A stretch of DNA of 24,515 nt from an uncultured Treponema sp. (GTDB lineage: Bacteria; Spirochaetota; Spirochaetia; Treponematales; Treponemataceae), in assembly GCA_947167745.1 (NCBI GenBank), contig CAMVJE010000019.1, positions 1-24,515 on the forward strand, written 5' to 3'. Positions 22,687 to 24,515 of the stretch are shown here, piece by piece. The position numbers and the translations under genes are program-made. Each line of letters starts with the position of its first letter. Position 1 is the first letter of the stretch. The notes below the pieces were generated by a model that was not told where the DNA came from, ran no database searches, and saw nothing but the letters and a program-made list of their open reading frames with translations.

Positions 22687-23571
22687 TTAAGATCTTGCCT
22701 TTTGCTTGAAAAATCGTTGCAAAATACTTACAGCATCTTCCTGAGTGGAAAGAGTCAGCGGAAAACCGCCGTGCTTACTGCAAAAATCCTTCCATAGCTC
22801 TGTTCGTCTCCGGTTTGCTTCCCGCCATTCCGTTTTGAATCTTCTTGATAGAGTAGGAAAAAGACTCTTTTTTTTGCTTTCGGCATCATAGAAAGGAATC
22901 GTTCCCATTTCCGGAAGTTCATTGTCGCTGGGGTCTATGATTCTAAGTGCGACAACATCATGCTTCTGGGCGAGCCTGGCAAAAGGCTTTTCCCAGCGGC
23001 TTGAGCGGAAATCTGAGAGGATAAAGACAAGTGAGCGTTTTTTGAGAAGTTTTGCCGCTCCGTTAATTGCATTGGAAAGAGCAGAACCGTCAGTTTTTTC
23101 GGATTCTGGAATTGAGTCGATTTTATCCAGTTTTGAGAGAATCATCATCGAGTTTTCACGCCCGGCTTTTGGCGGACAGGAGAATTGAATCTTTCCGTCA
23201 AAAAAGACCGCTCCAATAGCTCCAGCATTGTGTTCGCAGGCAAGGAGAATCAGGGCAGAGCTTTCTTGAGCTTGAGAGAGCCTTGAAATATTGCTTCCAA
23301 GTTCCATGGAGCGTGAACAATCAAGTATCAGAAAAACGGACAGTTCACGGTCTTCTTCGTACTGTTTGATGAATGCACGGCCCATTCGTGCCGTTACATT
23401 CCAGTCGATTGAGCGTACATTGTCGCCGTTTAAATATTCCCGCACATCGCTGAATTCAATTCCCTGACCTCGATACAAGGATTTGAAACTGCCGTTCCGC
23501 ATATTTTCGGCAAGACTTATTGCGCTGAGACGAAGTTGAGATGCTTTTTTTGCGAGTCGGGTGGCATTCAT
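22687..23571 (-). CDS. DUF58 protein (VWA-like, MoxR partner)
   Basis: The 294-residue cytoplasmic protein has the DUF58 signature: GQGIEFSDVREYLNGD (35-50), SIDWNVTAR (54-62) and KQYEEDRE (69-76). A VWA-like metal site follows (LDCSRSM: Asp84, Ser86, Ser88). There are no membrane segments. DUF58 genes nearly always follow moxR, as here (12-bp gap), and are thought to be substrates or partners of the ATPase. The ATG has only a weak ribosome site, which fits coupling to moxR. Confidence 0.93.
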   Translation of the reverse strand: MNATRLAKKASQLRLSAISLAENMRNGSFKSLYRGQGIEFSDVREYLNGDNVRSIDWNVTARMGRAFIKQYEEDRELSVFLILDCSRSMELGSNISRLSQAQESSALILLACEHNAGAIGAVFFDGKIQFSCPPKAGRENSMMILSKLDKIDSIPESEKTDGSALSNAINGAAKLLKKRSLVFILSDFRSSRWEKPFARLAQKHDVVALRIIDPSDNELPEMGTIPFYDAESKKKSLFPTLSRRFKTEWREANRRRTELWKDFCSKHGGFPLTLSTQEDAVSILQRFFKQKARS

Positions 23572-23583
23572 GAAATCAGTCTT

Positions 23584-24515
23584 TTATGGCAATGGCATTA
23601 AGTCAAGAATTTTCTGAATCAAATCGTCGCTTGTAACACTATCTGCGGCCGCCTCATAGGAAAGAACGATTCTGTGGCGGAGAACGGCTGGAGCTGCTTC
23701 CTTGATGTCATCGGGGAGAACAAAATCCCGGCCTGAAAAAAGAGCGTGTGATTTGGCACATTGTAAAAGCGCAATTCCAGCCCGCGGTGAGGCGCCAAAT
23801 GAAATATAGCGGGAAATGTCGTCTCTTTTGGGAAGCGAGCGGACGGCGATTTTTGAGATCTGCTTTTCCTGAACTGGGCGTGTTGCGCTCACAATCGAAA
23901 CAATGTATTCTGCCAGTTTGTCGTCACAATTAATCTGGCGGAGAAGATTTTGCATTTCACTCAGTTTTGAAGCTGATAGAATCTTTTTTACAGGAATTTC
24001 ATTTGCTTTTCCGGCCGTCTTTACGATGGCGACTTCTTCGGCCGGTGTCGGGTAGGGAACGAGAACTTTTAAAAGGAAACGGTCAAGCTCGGCTTCTGGA
24101 AGATTGTAGGTTCCTTCCTGCTCAATCGGATTCTGAGTTGCAAGAACAATGAAAGGTGAGGGCAGGGCATGAGTCTCTTCGCCAATCGTGACCTGCCGCT
24201 CTGCCATAGCCTCAAGCAGGGCAGACTGAACTTTTGCCGGGGATCGGTTGATTTCATCGGCAAGCACCACATTCGTAAATACCGGGCCTTTCCTCACGGA
24301 GAATTTTCCAGACATCTGCTCGTAAATCAGGGTTCCGCTTACATCGGCTGGCAGCAAATCCGGCGTGAACTGAATGCGCTTGAAGTCGAGGCCTGAAATT
24401 TCGGCGAAAGTCTTGACTGCAAGGGTCTTTGCAAGGCCCGGAACGCCTTCCAGCAAAATGTGGCCGCCGCAGACAAGGGCTGTGAGGATTCCGTCAATGA
24501 CCTGCTCCTGGCCGA
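23584..24515 (-). CDS. MoxR-family AAA+ ATPase, cut at window edge
   Basis: The 5' end lies beyond the right edge; about 310 codons are present and roughly 20-25 N-terminal residues are missing. In-frame sequence runs to the edge (GQEQVIDGILTAL, GGHILLEGVPG), so the TTG at 24456 is not the real start. Walker A is GVPGLAKT, Walker B is VVLADEINRSP, and the sensor region is ATQNPIEQEGTYNLPEAELDRF. The lid helices (PRAGIALLQCAKSHALFSGR) are typical of MoxR. It is probably the first gene of the seven-gene run to the Smr gene and would act as a chaperone-like ATPase for the VWA proteins. Confidence 0.95.
   Translation of the reverse strand, partial: GQEQVIDGILTALVCGGHILLEGVPGLAKTLAVKTFAEISGLDFKRIQFTPDLLPADVSGTLIYEQMSGKFSVRKGPVFTNVVLADEINRSPAKVQSALLEAMAERQVTIGEETHALPSPFIVLATQNPIEQEGTYNLPEAELDRFLLKVLVPYPTPAEEVAIVKTAGKANEIPVKKILSASKLSEMQNLLRQINCDDKLAEYIVSIVSATRPVQEKQISKIAVRSLPKRDDISRYISFGASPRAGIALLQCAKSHALFSGRDFVLPDDIKEAAPAVLRHRIVLSYEAAADSVTSDDLIQKILDLMPLP

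Noticed and set aside
24400..24456. TTG at 24456 as the moxR start
   Set aside because: MoxR-like sequence continues in frame to the window edge, so the gene is simply cut there.
1..24515. CRISPR array, insertion sequence or prophage
   Set aside because: No regularly spaced direct repeats, transposase, integrase or phage structural genes were seen.

Overview
The window looks like chromosome from a Treponema-type spirochaete, probably an anaerobic gut or rumen species. The evidence is circumstantial: a spirochaete-style moxR/DUF58/VWA (Bat) cluster, an acetate kinase with a C-terminal tail, a fused LacI-like/AraC regulator ending its sensor in an SCGC motif, a secreted pectin-type acetylesterase lipoprotein, and many short palindromic intergenic repeats. 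No phage, plasmid, insertion sequence, CRISPR array, tRNA or rRNA was seen. The species cannot be fixed from sequence alone.

Layout. 1-246 is a hairpin-rich nested inverted repeat next to the end of panC. 273-1902 (minus) is a panB-panC pair for pantoate and pantothenate synthesis. 2160-3494 (plus) is acetate kinase behind a good sigma-70-like promoter. 3578-5779 (minus) is a 733-residue sugar-sensor/AraC regulator. It is divergent from a CE12-type acetylesterase lipoprotein (6081-8099, plus), and the AT-rich gap between them holds an 11-bp inverted repeat and a leader hairpin. 8193-8761 (minus) looks like a decayed HExxH peptidase lipoprotein lying behind a DJ-1/PfpI gene (8779-9405).

9492-13297 (plus) is a three-gene, translationally overlapping signalling operon. 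It encodes a protein with two receiver-like domains that both lack the phospho-acceptor aspartate, flanking a STAS-like middle; a sensorless hybrid histidine kinase with two intact receivers; and a PHP-family phosphoesterase. This is the best candidate in the window for an undescribed system. Housekeeping genes follow: a DksA/TraR zinc-finger protein (minus), infA (plus, GTG start), a membrane-anchored J-domain protein (minus, TTG start), and a MATE transporter (minus) divergent from an AraC-type regulator (plus).

17159-24515 (minus) is one long operon read from the right edge: moxR (cut by the edge), a DUF58 protein, a BatD/DUF4381-like membrane protein, BatA (VWA), a BatB-BatC fusion (VWA plus TPR), a BatD-like protein with a possible SH3-like end, and a Smr-domain protein. 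A dispersed palindromic repeat lies inside the start of the BatD-like gene and appears to be translated. Several short repeat remnants (1053-1115, 1943-1963, 3509-3578, 13977-14037, 18876-18990) sit at gene borders. They suggest a genome with many mobile or decaying palindromic elements.
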